Positions 33,798 to 45,112 of a DNA stretch of 64,000 bases are shown piece by piece (the stretch's first letter is position 1; the number at the start of each line of letters is the position of its first letter). The position numbers and the translations under genes were made by a program. Origin of the DNA: Hofstenia miamia. Its lineage: Eukaryota > Xenacoelomorpha > Acoela. The DNA is taken from assembly GCA_004352715.1 (NCBI GenBank), contig SCFE01000080.1:1756554-1820553 (forward strand), given 5' to 3'. The notes beneath the pieces were generated by a model. The model was not told where the DNA came from, did no database searches, and was given only the letters and a program-made list of their open reading frames with translations.

Positions 33798-36700
33798 GTG
33801 CCGACTCCTGAAAACCGCGCAGCAGTGATGATTATGGCGAACATGGACACGGTGAATACAATGACAATATCGGTTAACAGAATAATGATAAAAGCAACCA
33901 TTGATATGGGAGCGGCAACCTCGATAATTACAGATGACTGCGCAACAAAGTTAGGGTTCTTAAGAGAAGATCTCACCAAGTGTAACAAAAGGCTTATCAA
34001 CGCATCTGGCGAATACATCGACACCAAAGGAATATTGGAAGCGGTGCAGCTAAGAGTGGCGAACACGCCGATTTGCACAAATCACTGGTAGTGGTAGATA
34101 CACACAATAACATGCTACCATATGAGATTATTTTGGGAGATGACTTCCTCATAAGAAACAAATGCGTTATCAACTATGCGGATAGAACCATCAAAGTTAA
34201 AGAGGAAGAGATTGAGATTGAAGAAGAACAGGGCAGAGAAAGAAAAATTACGTTTGAATTACAGGAAGACATACATCTGCAGCCGCACCAATGGAAAATG
34301 TACGAGATCGAAACAGAGGAAGCGATCACAGCCAACGTGATGATCTATGAGAATAAAGGGATAAACACAAAAAGAGTGTCAATGCCGTCAAGTGTATGTG
34401 CAGTAAAGAACGGAAAGGGTAAGATTCCAATTCTCAACCCAACAAATCAGAATGTAAATCTAAGGAAATCACACATCAGGATATTCGGAAAATATGTAAA
34501 ATCAAACATCAGACTGATTTGGAAAGCATTGGACGAGGATGGAGCCGACGACTTGTATGGTCGATTCGAGGACTTACAAGTGGAAGTGCAAAGTACTCCA
34601 CATGGCCGACTCAAGGGCGAGTGGACGAACACCATCCAAGTCGCGAGTACTCCCAAAGGCCGATTCAAGGGCATTGGGACGAAAGCAACCAATGATGAAT
34701 ACAAGATCCCAGACATCAAGAGCGAAGATTACCAACACCTGGACAAAGAGGAGATACAACTGCTAAGAGATACGCTAAGATGACACAAACAGATATTCAA
34801 CTACGGAGAAATAAGTGTGGGGCAAGCGATAGGGGAAAAACACAAGATAGTAACAACCACGGATAAACCAATAAAACTCCCCTGTAGAAGAGTGCCCGAA
34901 CAGATGAAGGACGAGTATAATCAGATATTGGAAGAATTAATAGACAACAAGATTATACGACCAAGTGAGAGTCTGTACGCAGCACCAACGGTGTTCGTGA
35001 AGCAGGGAGAAAAATACCAGTTATGTATAGACTTCCGGAAGCTGAACGAAGTGACAAAGAAAGACTCGTACCCTCTGCCGAGAATAGAGGACATGTTATA
35101 CGAAGCAAGCAAGCACAAATACTTTACAACATTAGACTTATGCAAAGCGTATTGGCAAGTACGAATGGAAGAAAATGATATTGAAAAGACAGCATTCATA
35201 ACACCATACGGGCTGTATGAGTGGATCTACATGGCGTTTGGGCTATGCAACGCGCCGGCAACGTTTCAAAGATATATAACAAAAGTCCTGAAAAACAAAA
35301 AACATAGAATGGAGGATGGTATCAACGCATACATAGACGATATAATCGTAACAAGTGACACAATACAAGAACACATAGAGAAACTGGATAGAACGCTAAC
35401 AATCCTAGGGAAAGCAGGACTCTGAATAAATGGCAACAAATGCAAAATCTTAAAGGAGAAAATCATCTTCCTGGGAAGAACGATAGAAAAAGGGAGAATA
35501 TCAATGAAAGACAACGCAAGAGAAATGATACGAAAGATAGAGAAACCAAATAACAAGAAGGACATCCAAAGAATAATGGGTTTCTTTAATTATTACAGTA
35601 CATTCATTCCTAACATTGCAGGGAAAACCGCGAAGATGACGAAACTCATGAGAAAATCGGTACCATTCGTATGGACATGGCAGGAGCAGGAAGAACTGGA
35701 CAACATCAAGGAAGAACTAGCGAAATTGCCATCACTCAACACACCAGATTACGACGAGCCATTCATACTGGACTGCGATGCAAGCAAGGTCGCCATAGGA
35801 GCAACATTAGGACAAATGAGAAAGGGGAAAGAGGTACCAATACAATTCTTTAGCCGCAAACTACGAGCAAGCGAGGAAAATTACGGCTCAACTAAAGTAG
35901 AAATGCTAGCGCTAGTCGAAAGTATCAGAAAATTCAGACATTTCCTGATTGGGAAAGAGTTCCGAGTACGTACTGACAACAGTGGCCTCGCGTGGCTAAA
36001 AAAATTCTCAGGAGATAAATCGGGCATTGTATCCCGATGGATAGAATACCTTAACGAATTTACATTCACAATAGAGCATTGAAAGGGCACCTTACATAGT
36101 AATGCAGACTTTTGGACGTCACTACCAGAGTACCAAAGAGACGCGGAAAAGACAGATGGAGAAAAGCAGCAATTCCAGTTTCTACCACACAATCAATACG
36201 ATGAGCTGCCAGAGATTAACGTAGACAAGAAGGGTCAGACGGTACTACCAATCATAATAAAAGAGGAAATCTCTGAGAAGGAGATCATAGAAAAACAACA
36301 GGATGATGTAATCCTTAACGAAATAATAAGAAAGCTGAAAGAACCCAAAATGATACTATCAAAGTTAACAGCAAGCTACTTCGAACGTTACAAATGGAAA
36401 ACAAACCGAAATGGGTTATTGTATGTCGAAGGGCAGAACAATCGAATTGCAATACCAGAGTACTTCAAAAGGGATTTGATACGGCGGATACACAAAAAAG
36501 GCCACCTAGGAATAACACAAACAGAGAAAACATTTAATGGGCGATTTATAACAATGGCAGTAAGAAAGGTAATTGAAGATATCATTAACAAAGGCACTAC
36601 ATGCTTGCTGCACAACAGCCAACGGTTCCCAATACAGAGAGCACCACTAGAGAAGATAATCGCCACACAACCGAATGAAATAGTCCACATCGACTTGGAA

Positions 36701-37725
36701 CAACTTTCGAAAGATAACGAAGGTTATCAATTCCTATTAGTAATGGTGGATAACTTTACAAAATACGCAAGGCTGATCCCAATGAACAATACAACGGCAG
36801 AAACCACAGCGGAGATAGTAATGAAGGAGTGGATGCTGCGTCTCGGACCAATGGAAACTATCATATCAGACAAAGGACCACAACTTGAGAGTGGTCTATT
36901 CCAGGAAATGGCTAAAATGCTAGAGATAGTAAGCGAAAGAACCACAGCATATCACCTGCAGGCAAACGGTGCGGTGGAAAGACTAAACAGAACTCTGATA
37001 AAATTAATAAGAGTAACAACAATGAGGATTGGCGGAAATAAATGGAGAGAGGTGGTCTGGTTGATAGAATATTTCTACAACACGTTGGTACATTCAACAA
37101 CAGGAATCACCCCATTCAAGGCAATGTTCGGCTGAGGGGCAGCCACACCATTATCAATGCAATATACCGACTACAGCAAACTATAAACAACGAATATGTG
37201 AACCAATTACGCAAACAGATCTCAGCAATTCACAAAACAATATGCCACAACACGAAGAAATCGGCTGTAAAACAACAACGAAACTATAATAAAAAAATCT
37301 ACGGGCACGCGCACAAAGTAGGCAACAAAGTCTATGCATTTGCACAGATGAAACTAACAGACACGAATCAGGTTTGTAAACTAAAAACGGTTTGGTCTGG
37401 ACCACACACGATAACACAAGAATTGCTGAATAATGAGTATATGTTAGATAACAGCAGACTACTGCACTTCAAAAATTTAAAAAGAGCAATGGTAGACATT
37501 GAAGAAACAAATATAGATGGAAGTGCTGAGTTTAAATTAAGCCGAATAAACGGCAAAGAGGTTATGTACGATATGTGTGATTTAGATAGCCTGCTGGAGG
37601 AGGAATTCGAGGAAGAATTCACAGCGGACATTGGAAATGAACAATTGGAAAGGAGAGTGCAACCCCAGAGGGCTGCAAGAAATAAAACTATATATAATCC
37701 TGAAATATGGGATATAGACATCTAA
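33798..37725 (+). pseudogene. pol: pol (protease, RT, RNase H, integrase), element B
   Basis: The domains are in Ty3/gypsy order. The protease has I-D-M-G-A-A-T where D has I-D-T-G, so the catalytic triplet is damaged, and ends in I-L-G-D-D-F-L. A glutamate-rich linker with RFKG boxes follows. The RT has Y-I-D-D near 35,330, and RNase H has L-D-C-D-A-S. The integrase has H-K-K-G-H-L-G, H-I-D-L-E, S-D-K-G-P-Q and A-V-E-R-L-N-R. Its zinc finger is damaged: element D reads C-T-T-C, whereas here it is G-T-T-C. Lesions are a +2 frameshift near 34,065-34,080, TGA stops at 34781, 35423, 36080 and 37133, and one-base deletions near 37,180 and 37,722. Several of these are shared with element C. Confidence 0.85.
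34560..34685 (+). repeat. Three RFKG boxes in the protease-RT linker, element B
   Basis: The DNA box CGATTCAAGGGC appears in variant forms near 34,563 (CGATTCGAGGAC), 34,606 (CGACTCAAGGGC) and 34,661 (CGATTCAAGGGC). The second and third are each preceded by AGTACTC. They encode G-R-F-E-D, G-R-L-K-G and G-R-F-K-G. The same boxes lie at the matching place in elements C (45.0-45.1 kb) and D (52.38-52.50 kb). Confidence 0.7.
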
Positions 37726-37749
37726 CTGCATTTAGGAAATTAGAGAAGG

Positions 37750-39332
37750 ATGCATCAGCCACTCAAGAAGCGAGTGAAGTGGAATCAACCAACAGAGGGA
37801 ATCCCAACCACAAACACGAGGAGGCGAGTGCGCAGAAGTTCTCAAACCGGATGTCGATTCGAGGGCAGAAGGGACGAGAATGACGAGATGGTGAATAGAC
37901 GACGTAGAGTCAAGAGGCGTCCTAGTAGTACTCAAGGCCGATTCAAGGGCAGAGATACAAATGGACAATCAGCCTCTTCGCAGCTTAACTTTCCTTCTGG
38001 GGGACCACTTCACCAATTCGAGGGCGGTGAAACAACCGGAGTTCCAGGGGAAGGTGTGACTGGTGGAAGAACCGTGGAGATCTGGAAGCGATTCAAGGCT
38101 GAAGGTATCTCCATCAGAACCACAGCTGGTCAAGTATCGTGGGTTGTAACTGATAGCTGATTCAAGGGCAACTCAGTTGACACCAGCGGCACAGGTTCAC
38201 AGCCTATGGACTGTGAGCCGAGCACCAGCAGATTGCCTTTATGGATGAGGCAAGTAGAGATCTCCTCGGAGACAACATCAGAGCGTACAGTAAGATCTAG
38301 AGAACGCGAGAAGCGAATGTCTAAAATTGATGGGGAAATGTTGCACCCCTACTTTATGGCAACCATGAAAATGCGGCACAATGCGTTTGAAAAACTATCT
38401 CCGGAAACCAAAACATTGATAAGGAAAACTGCTAAAATGGAAGGGAGCAATCTGCCGATCCTACTAGATGCGGATAACCGGCCCAAAGTGAACGTACTAA
38501 TAAGCTACCCGCGAGAGCTAAACAAAATGATCAACAGGCCATACATGAGAAGCACGATCCATATGATATTCAATGAGGATTTCACATTGGAAACAGCGCA
38601 AGCACTTATGGCATACAAAGAACAGATAGCTAAAATCCCGGAGATAAATATAGATGAAGAAAACCTAACAATTATACACGTCCTAAGGTAAAAGGAATAC
38701 ACCAAGCATCTACAGAAACAAATTGATCAAACAGTACGAATGGCAAGAGTACAACAAATAAGAATAGTCGTCATAGCAATGAGAGAGGATCTAGAAGAAT
38801 TACCGAGTTTCTTAAAAGACATGGCATTAAGAACAGAAAATTTCTTCCCATGGGAAAAGAAAGAATTTACGATCTCTGAGATAATTCGTTTCAACTTACA
38901 GATTGATTATTGGGCGCAGATATACGGAATAATGATAGATCAAAGTATAGCAATAGACCTCTTCCAACAAACAAAAACAGCGGAAATGCTACAACAAAAC
39001 GAAGGATTGGAAAAAGCCATGACATTGTTCATTAAATGCAGCATGACACAACGCCAGGAGCACTTAGAAGAAATTCAAAAAGTCTGGGCGAACATGAAAT
39101 TGCAAAAGAAAACAGATGAATCATGGCCTGAAATAAAAATAGAGGCACCGGCACGGAAATACCACAAAACCGCGGAAATGGTATTAGCAGAAATTAACAG
39201 AGCATACGAGTTAAACACAAAGAAGGACTTTCGCAAATTGATATTGGAGGAGAAAAACGCGCCGGAGATTAGATACAGAACATCCGCATGGCTGCTAGTG
39301 ATATGGCTTACGGAAGAAAAGGACCTCAGGTT
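37750..39332 (+). pseudogene. ORF3 N-terminal half, element B
   Basis: The first ATG lies inside the pol tail region and the frame runs to the gap. Codons 30-140 hold five RFKG-type boxes about 25 residues apart. After them comes a charged, mainly helix-like region with L-H-P-Y-F-M-A-T and F-F-P-W-E-K-K-E-F as landmarks. TGA at 38158 (CGA in D) and TAA at 38689 (GAA in D) interrupt the frame. I see no signal peptide or membrane segment. The same lesions occur in the mirror copy in element C. Confidence 0.75.
37855..38175 (+). repeat. Five decayed RFKG repeats at the start of ORF3, element B
   Basis: Boxes resembling CGATTCAAGGGC recur about every 70-85 bases: CGATTCGAGGGC, CGATTCAAGGGC, CAATTCGAGGGC, CGATTCAAGGCT and TGATTCAAGGGC. 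Between them the sequence has diverged. The second is preceded by AGTACTCAAGG, as in the protease-RT linker. Confidence 0.7.
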
Positions 39333-40332
39333 NNNNNNNNNNNNNNNNNNNNNNNNNNNNNNNNNNNNNNNNNNNNNNNNNNNNNNNNNNNNNNNNNNNN
39401 NNNNNNNNNNNNNNNNNNNNNNNNNNNNNNNNNNNNNNNNNNNNNNNNNNNNNNNNNNNNNNNNNNNNNNNNNNNNNNNNNNNNNNNNNNNNNNNNNNNN
39501 NNNNNNNNNNNNNNNNNNNNNNNNNNNNNNNNNNNNNNNNNNNNNNNNNNNNNNNNNNNNNNNNNNNNNNNNNNNNNNNNNNNNNNNNNNNNNNNNNNNN
39601 NNNNNNNNNNNNNNNNNNNNNNNNNNNNNNNNNNNNNNNNNNNNNNNNNNNNNNNNNNNNNNNNNNNNNNNNNNNNNNNNNNNNNNNNNNNNNNNNNNNN
39701 NNNNNNNNNNNNNNNNNNNNNNNNNNNNNNNNNNNNNNNNNNNNNNNNNNNNNNNNNNNNNNNNNNNNNNNNNNNNNNNNNNNNNNNNNNNNNNNNNNNN
39801 NNNNNNNNNNNNNNNNNNNNNNNNNNNNNNNNNNNNNNNNNNNNNNNNNNNNNNNNNNNNNNNNNNNNNNNNNNNNNNNNNNNNNNNNNNNNNNNNNNNN
39901 NNNNNNNNNNNNNNNNNNNNNNNNNNNNNNNNNNNNNNNNNNNNNNNNNNNNNNNNNNNNNNNNNNNNNNNNNNNNNNNNNNNNNNNNNNNNNNNNNNNN
40001 NNNNNNNNNNNNNNNNNNNNNNNNNNNNNNNNNNNNNNNNNNNNNNNNNNNNNNNNNNNNNNNNNNNNNNNNNNNNNNNNNNNNNNNNNNNNNNNNNNNN
40101 NNNNNNNNNNNNNNNNNNNNNNNNNNNNNNNNNNNNNNNNNNNNNNNNNNNNNNNNNNNNNNNNNNNNNNNNNNNNNNNNNNNNNNNNNNNNNNNNNNNN
40201 NNNNNNNNNNNNNNNNNNNNNNNNNNNNNNNNNNNNNNNNNNNNNNNNNNNNNNNNNNNNNNNNNNNNNNNNNNNNNNNNNNNNNNNNNNNNNNNNNNNN
40301 NNNNNNNNNNNNNNNNNNNNNNNNNNNNNNNN
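39333..40332. other. 1,000-N gap on the axis of the inverted duplication
   Basis: The bases on its two sides are exact reverse complements (left ends CCTCAGGTT, right begins AACCTGAGG). Features mirror about coordinate sum 79,665 for at least 4 kb. The round length is a placeholder. Confidence 0.9.
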
Positions 40333-41915
40333 AACCTGAGGTCCTTTTCTTCCGTAAGCCATATCACTAGCAGCCATGCGGATGTTCTGTATCTAATCTC
40401 CGGCGCGTTTTTCTCCTCCAATATCAATTTGCGAAAGTCCTTCTTTGTGTTTAACTCGTATGCTCTGTTAATTTCTGCTAATACCATTTCCGCGGTTTTG
40501 TGGTATTTCCGTGCCGGTGCCTCTATTTTTATTTCAGGCCATGATTCATCTGTTTTCTTTTGCAATTTCATGTTCGCCCAGACTTTTTGAATTTCTTCTA
40601 AGTGCTCCTGGCGTTGTGTCATGCTGCATTTAATGAACAATGTCATGGCTTTTTCCAATCCTTCGTTTTGTTGTAGCATTTCCGCTGTTTTTGTTTGTTG
40701 GAAGAGGTCTATTGCTATACTTTGATCTATCATTATTCCGTATATCTGCGCCCAATAATCAATCTGTAAGTTGAAACGAATTATCTCAGAGATCGTAAAT
40801 TCTTTCTTTTCCCATGGGAAGAAATTTTCTGTTCTTAATGCCATGTCTTTTAAGAAACTCGGTAATTCTTCTAGATCCTCTCTCATTGCTATGACGACTA
40901 TTCTTATTTGTTGTACTCTTGCCATTCGTACTGTTTGATCAATTTGTTTCTGTAGATGCTTGGTGTATTCCTTTTACCTTAGGACGTGTATAATTGTTAG
41001 GTTTTCTTCATCTATATTTATCTCCGGGATTTTAGCTATCTGTTCTTTGTATGCCATAAGTGCTTGCGCTGTTTCCAATGTGAAATCCTCATTGAATATC
41101 ATATGGATCGTGCTTCTCATGTATGGCCTGTTGATCATTTTGTTTAGCTCTCGCGGGTAGCTTATTAGTACGTTCACTTTGGGCCGGTTATCCGCATCTA
41201 GTAGGATCGGCAGATTGCTCCCTTCCATTTTAGCAGTTTTCCTTATCAATGTTTTGGTTTCCGGAGATAGTTTTTCAAACGCATTGTGCCGCATTTTCAT
41301 GGTTGCCATAAAGTAGGGGTGCAACATTTCCCCATCAATTTTAGACATTCGCTTCTCGCGTTCTCTAGATCTTACTGTACGCTCTGATGTTGTCTCCGAG
41401 GAGATCTCTACTTGCCTCATCCATAAAGGCAATCTGCTGGTGCTCGGCTCACAGTCCATAGGCTGTGAACCTGTGCCGCTGGTGTCAACTGAGTTGCCCT
41501 TGAATCAGCTATCAGTTACAACCCACGATACTTGACCAGCTGTGGTTCTGATGGAGATACCTTCAGCCTTGAATCGCTTCCAGATCTCCACGGTTCTTCC
41601 ACCAGTCACACCTTCCCCTGGAACTCCGGTTGTTTCACCGCCCTCGAATTGGTGAAGTGGTCCCCCAGAAGGAAAGTTAAGCTGCGAAGAGGCTGATTGT
41701 CCATTTGTATCTCTGCCCTTGAATCGGCCTTGAGTACTACTAGGACGCCTCTTGACTCTACGTCGTCTATTCACCATCTCGTCATTCTCGTCCCTTCTGC
41801 CCTCGAATCGACATCCGGTTTGAGAACTTCTGCACACTCGCCTCCTCGTGTTGGTGGTTGGGATTCCCTCAGTTGGTTGATTCCACTTCACTCGCTTCTT
41901 GAGTGGCTGATGCAT
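40333..41915 (-). pseudogene. ORF3 N-terminal half, element C
   Basis: This is the mirror copy of 37750-39332 with the same stops (TGA near 41,505 and TAA near 40,974) and only a few amino-acid differences (for example Arg to Cys near codon 28). It is the same protein as in B, so it adds no independent evidence for conservation. Its value is to show that B and C were duplicated after the lesions arose. Confidence 0.75.
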
Positions 41916-41939
41916 CCTTCTCTAATTTCCTAAATGCAG

Positions 41940-43315
41940 TTAGATGTCTATATCCCATATTTCAGGATTATATATAGTTTTATTTCTTGCAGCCCTCTGG
42001 GGTTGCACTCTCCTTTCCAATTGTTCATTTCCAATGTCCGCTGTGAATTCTTCCTCGAATTCCTCCTCCAGCAGGCTATCTAAATCACACATATCGTACA
42101 TAACCTCTTTGCCGTTTATTCGGCTTAATTTAAACTCAGCACTTCCATCTATATTTGTTTCTTCAATGTCTACCATTGCTCTTTTTAAATTTTTGAAGTG
42201 CAGTAGTCTGCTGTTATCTAACATATACTCATTATTCAGCAATTCTTGTGTTATCGTGTGTGGTCCAGACCAAACCGTTTTTAGTTTACAAACCTGATTC
42301 GTGTCTGTTAGTTTCATCTGTGCAAATGCATAGACTTTGTTGCCTACTTTGTGCGCGTGCCCGTAGATTTTTTTATTATAGTTTCGTTGTTGTTTTACAG
42401 CCGATTTCTTCGTGTTGTGGCATATTGTTTTGTGAATTGCTGAGATCTGTTTGCGTAATTGGTTCACATATTCGTTGTTTATAGTTTGCTGTAGTCGGTA
42501 TATTGCATTGATAATGGTGTGGCTGCCCCTCAGCCGAACATTGCCTTGAATGGGGTGATTCCTGTTGTTGAATGTACCAACGTGTTGTAGAAATATTCTA
42601 TCAACCAGACCACCTCTCTCCATTTATTTCCGCCAATCCTCATTGTTGTTACTCTTATTAATTTTATCAGAGTTCTGTTTAGTCTTTCCACCGCACCGTT
42701 TGCCTGCAGGTGATATGCTGTGGTTCTTTCGCTTACTATCTCTAGCATTTTAGCCATTTCCTGGAATAGACCACTCTCAAGTTGTGGTCCTTTGTCTGAT
42801 ATGATAGTTTCCATTGGTCCGAGACGCAGCATCCACTCCTTCATTACTATCTCCGCTGTGGTTTCTGCCGTTGTATTGTTCATTGGGATCAGCCTTGCGT
42901 ATTTTGTAAAGTTATCCACCATTACTAATAGGAATTGATAACCTTCGTTATCTTTCGAAAGTTGTTCCAAGTCGATGTGGACTATTTCATTCGGTTGTGT
43001 GGCGATTATCTTCTCTAGTGGTGCTCTCTGTATTGGGAACCGTTGGCTGTTGTGCAGCAAGCATGTAGTGCCTTTGTTAATGATATCTTCAATTACCTTT
43101 CTTACTGCCATTGTTATAAATCGCCCATTAAATGTTTTCTCCGTTTGTGTTATTCCTAGGTGGCCTTTTTTGTGTATCCGTCGTATCAAATCCCTTTTGA
43201 AGTACTCTGGTATTGCAATTCGATTGTTCTGCCCTTTGACATACAATAACCCATTTCGGTTTGTTTTCCATTTGTAACGTTCGAAGTAGCTTGCTGTTAA
43301 CTTTGATAGTATCAT
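41940..43315 (-). pseudogene. pol: Integrase part of pol, element C
   Basis: Two frames (42530-43315 and 41940-42623) carry the integrase zinc finger (H-x3-H, with the first Cys of C-T-T-C changed to Gly), the catalytic core with H-I-D-L-E, S-D-K-G-P-Q and A-V-E-R-L-N-R, and a G-P-H-T-I C-terminal domain. The internal TGA, the one-base deletion near 42,485 and the frame-ending deletion near 41,943 mirror those of element B. The catalytic Asp, Asp and Glu residues are all still present. Confidence 0.8.
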
Positions 43316-43582
43316 TTTGGGTTCCTTCAGCTTTCTTATTATTTCGTTAAGGATTACATCATCCTGCTGTTTTTCTATGATCTCCTTCTCAGAGATTTCC
43401 TCCTTTTTTATGATTGGTAATACCGTCTGACCCTTCTTGTCTACATTAATCTCTGGCAGCTCATCGTATTGATTGTGTGGTAGAAACTGGAATTGCTGCT
43501 TTGACCCATCTATCTTTTCCGCGTCTCTCTGGTACTCTGGTAGTGACGTCCAAAAGTCTGCATTACTATGTAAGGTGCCCTT

Positions 43583-45112
43583 TCAATGCTCTATTGTGAA
43601 TGTAAATTCGTTAAGGTATTCTATCCATCGGGATACTATGCCCGATTTATCTCCTGAGAATTTTTTTAGCCACGCGAGGCCACTGTTGTCAGTACGTACT
43701 CGGAACTCTTTCCCAATCAGAAAGTGTCTGAATTTTCTGATACTTTCGACTAGCGCTAGCATTTCTACTTTAGTTGAGCCGTAATTCTCCTCACTTGTTC
43801 GTAGTTTATGGCTAAAAAATTGTATCGGTACCTCTTTCCCCTTTTTCATCTGTCCTAGTGTTGCTCCTATGGCGACCTTGCTTGCATTGCAGTCTAATAT
43901 GAATGGTTCGTCATAATCCGGTGTGTTAAGTGATGGCAATTTCGCTAGTTCTTCCTTGATCTTGTCCAGTTCCTCCTGCTCCTGCCATGTCCATACGAAT
44001 GGTACTGATTTTCTCATGAGTTTCGTCATCTTCGCGGTTTTTCCTGCAATGTTAGGAATGAATGTACCGTAATAATTAAAGAAACCCATTATTCTTTGGA
44101 TGTCCTTCTTGTTATTTGGTTTCTCTATCTTTCGTATCATTTCTCTTGCATTGTCTTTCATTGATATTCTCCCTTTTTCTATCGTTCTTCCCAGGAAGAT
44201 GATTTTCTCCTTTAAGATTTTGCATTTGTTGCCATTTATTCGGAGTCCTGCTTTCCCTAGGATTGTTAGCGTTCTGTCCAGTTTCTCTATATGCTCTTGT
44301 ATTGTGTCACTTGTTATGATTATATCGTCTATGTATGCGTTGATACCATCCTCCATTCTATGTTTTTTGTTTTTCAGGACTTTTGTTATATATCTTTGAA
44401 ATGTTGCCGGCGCATTGCATAGCCCGAACGCCATGTAGATCCACTCATACAGCCCGTACGGTGTTATGAATGCTGTCTTTTCAATATCGTTTTCTTCCAT
44501 TCGTACTTGCCAATATGCTTTGCACAAATCTAATGTCGTAAAGTATTTGTGCTTGCTCGCTTCGTATAACATGTCCTCTATTCTTGGCAGAGGGTACGAG
44601 TCTTTCTTTGTCACTTCGTTCAACTTCCGAAAGTCTATGCATAACCGGTATTTTTCTCCCTGCTTCACGAACACCATTGGTGCTGCGTAGGGACTCTTGC
44701 TTGGTTGTATAATTTTGTTGTCTATCAATTCTTCCAGTATTCGATTGTATTCGTCCTTCATTTGTTCGGGCACTCTTCTACAGGGGAGTTTTATTGGTTT
44801 ATCAGTGGTTGTTACTATCTTGTGTTTTTCCCCTATTGCTTGCCCCACACTTATTTCTCCATAGTTGAATATTCGTTTATGTTGTCTTAGCATATTTCTT
44901 AGCAGTTGTATCTCCTCTTTGTCCAGGTGTTGGTAATCTTTGCTCTCGATGTCTGGGATCTTGTATTCGTCATCAGTTGCTTTCGTCCCAGTGCCCTTGA
45001 ATTGGCCTTTGGGAGTACTCACGACTTGGATGGTGTTCGTCCACTCGCCCTTGAGTCGGCCATGTGGAGTACTTTGCACTTCCACTTGTAAGTCATCGAA
45101 TCGACCATACAA
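43583..45112 (-). CDS. pol: RT-RNase H frame of pol, element C (longest open pol frame of B/C)
   Basis: This is an open frame of 509 codons. It begins in the RFKG linker, continues through the RT fingers (L-P-C-R-R-V-P), the first catalytic Asp (T-T-L-D-L-C-K-A-Y-W) and Y-I-D-D-I-I-I-T-S near 44,325, then RNase H. In RNase H the expected L-D-C-D-A-S reads L-D-C-N-A-S, replacing a catalytic Asp by Asn. The other acidic residues (V-E-M-L-A-L, R-T-D-N-S) are present. The RT looks intact but RNase H should be inactive. A TAG near 45,126 and a 10-base deletion separate it from the protease, and a TGA shared with B ends it at 43583. Confidence 0.8.
   Translation of the reverse strand: MYGRFDDLQVEVQSTPHGRLKGEWTNTIQVVSTPKGQFKGTGTKATDDEYKIPDIESKDYQHLDKEEIQLLRNMLRQHKRIFNYGEISVGQAIGEKHKIVTTTDKPIKLPCRRVPEQMKDEYNRILEELIDNKIIQPSKSPYAAPMVFVKQGEKYRLCIDFRKLNEVTKKDSYPLPRIEDMLYEASKHKYFTTLDLCKAYWQVRMEENDIEKTAFITPYGLYEWIYMAFGLCNAPATFQRYITKVLKNKKHRMEDGINAYIDDIIITSDTIQEHIEKLDRTLTILGKAGLRINGNKCKILKEKIIFLGRTIEKGRISMKDNAREMIRKIEKPNNKKDIQRIMGFFNYYGTFIPNIAGKTAKMTKLMRKSVPFVWTWQEQEELDKIKEELAKLPSLNTPDYDEPFILDCNASKVAIGATLGQMKKGKEVPIQFFSHKLRTSEENYGSTKVEMLALVESIRKFRHFLIGKEFRVRTDNSGLAWLKKFSGDKSGIVSRWIEYLNEFTFTIEH

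Larger units (their letters stand above)
30455..39332 (+). mobile_element. Element B: LTR retrotransposon, left arm of the inverted pair
   Basis: The order is LTR, primer-binding site, gag, protease, RT, RNase H, integrase and the first half of ORF3, ending at a 1,000-N gap. The coding strand is strikingly A-rich compared with the flanking genome. Gag, pol and ORF3 all carry stops or frameshifts, so the copy is dead. Confidence 0.85.

Noticed and set aside
34921-35199. Antisense frames of 60-160 codons opposite gag, pol and ORF3
   Set aside because: They follow from the A-rich coding strand having few antisense stops. They repeat in every copy and have no motif of their own.
37750-38700. ORF3 as an env gene
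   Set aside because: No signal peptide, membrane-spanning stretch, furin-type site or cysteine-rich ectodomain was found in any copy.
39075-40925. Long apparent frames running across N gaps on both strands (also 38740-40590, 47119-48161, 59304-60338, 62083-63177)
   Set aside because: They are open only because N runs contain no stop codons. The real sequence under the gaps is unknown.
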